From CALMKX01 sp044869955 (GTDB lineage Bacteria; Acidobacteriota; Thermoanaerobaculia; Multivoradales; SZUA-115), in assembly GCA_044869955.1 (NCBI GenBank), contig JBIOYC010000256.1:1-5700 (forward strand): DNA of 5,700 nucleotides, in the 5' to 3' direction. Numbering within the stretch: position 1 is the first letter of the stretch; each line of letters opens with the position of its first letter. The notes below the pieces were generated by a model. That model was not told the origin of the DNA and ran no database searches. It saw nothing but the letters and a program-made list of their open reading frames with translations. The translations under genes and the position numbers were made by a program. This document shows positions 5,498 to 5,700 of this stretch, in pieces.

Positions 5498-5700
5498 GTG
5501 CCCGTGGACGACGAAGAAGACGACGATTTCCCCGAGGCGGTGGAGCTGCCGATCACCGACGTGCTCGACCTCCACAGCTTCCCGCCCCGGGACGTCCCGG
5601 ACCTGGTCCGCGCCTGGCTCGACGAGGTCGTGGCCCAGGGCTTCACCGAGGTGCGCATCATCCACGGCCGCGGCGTCGGCGTGCAGCGACAGACCGTGCG
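5498..5700 (+). CDS. Smr-domain protein, N-terminal part (3' truncated by window)
   Basis: GTG 5498 follows directly after the TAG of the large exported protein, and the frame stays open to the window end (67 codons). GTG 5504, two codons later, is an equally possible start. The peptide has an acidic head (DDEEDDD) and then ELPITDVLDLH, with the D-L-H motif at residues 24-26, followed by a helix (VPDLVRAWLDEVVAQG) and VRIIHGRGVGVQR with H-G-R-G at 56-59. The D-L-H and H-G-R/K-G motifs at this spacing are those of the Smr domain (MutS2 C-terminal type), a small nicking-endonuclease or nucleic-acid-binding fold. Standalone Smr proteins of about 80-120 residues are common, and this one has no room for a MutS ATPase upstream. 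The abutting stop and start suggest translational coupling with the preceding gene. It is cytosolic, and its biological role is unclear. Confidence 0.85.
   Translation, partial: MPVDDEEDDDFPEAVELPITDVLDLHSFPPRDVPDLVRAWLDEVVAQGFTEVRIIHGRGVGVQRQTV

Noticed and set aside
2543..5665. A 1040-codon open frame on the - strand, antisense to the large exported protein and the Smr gene
   Set aside because: Its translation is low-complexity, rich in Gly, Val, His, Leu and Glu, with no domain motifs. It mirrors the GC-biased codon usage of the well-supported + strand genes. Long antisense frames are expected at this GC content.

Overview
The window is high-GC bacterial DNA (roughly two thirds G+C by eye) that is almost entirely coding. 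It holds four complete protein genes and two cut by the window edges. No tRNA, rRNA, CRISPR array or insertion sequence is visible. The gene content suggests a Gram-negative bacterium with an outer membrane. A DUF4388/PATAN regulator, an Uma2 nuclease and a large LolA-like plus beta-barrel secreted protein together suggest Acidobacteriota (perhaps a Thermoanaerobaculia-like lineage), with Myxococcota or another deltaproteobacterial group as the alternative. This placement is inference from protein style, not from a marker gene.

Layout, left to right. (1) The last 54 codons of a PhzF-family protein, + strand, ending at 166. (2) A 113-bp gap with a GC-rich imperfect hairpin (176-213) and an extended -10 promoter-like motif (248-256). 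(3) An Uma2/DUF820 PD-(D/E)XK nuclease-like gene (280-837), followed after 10 bp by a Prx5-type peroxiredoxin (848-1330). (4) A convergent DUF4388/PATAN protein on the - strand (1337-2464), whose stop codon lies 6 bp from the peroxiredoxin stop. (5) A 93-bp divergent intergenic region with a perfect 6-bp inverted repeat and a second extended -10 motif placed so close to the next ATG that the transcript would be almost leaderless. (6) A 979-residue exported protein (2558-5497). It combines an N-terminal region that may be a degenerate TIM-barrel/glycosidase-like module, a LolA/RseB-like lipid-binding-type domain, and a C-terminal Omp85-like outer-membrane barrel. (7) The start of an Smr-domain protein whose GTG directly abuts the preceding stop codon.

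The functional links are loose. Uma2 and the peroxiredoxin probably share a transcript. The large outer-membrane protein and the Smr protein are probably translationally coupled. The DUF4388 gene and the outer-membrane protein gene share a divergent control region. The large exported protein is the most interesting object here. Its domain order is not a textbook one, it lacks recognisable POTRA repeats ahead of an Omp85-like barrel, and its function cannot be assigned from sequence alone.
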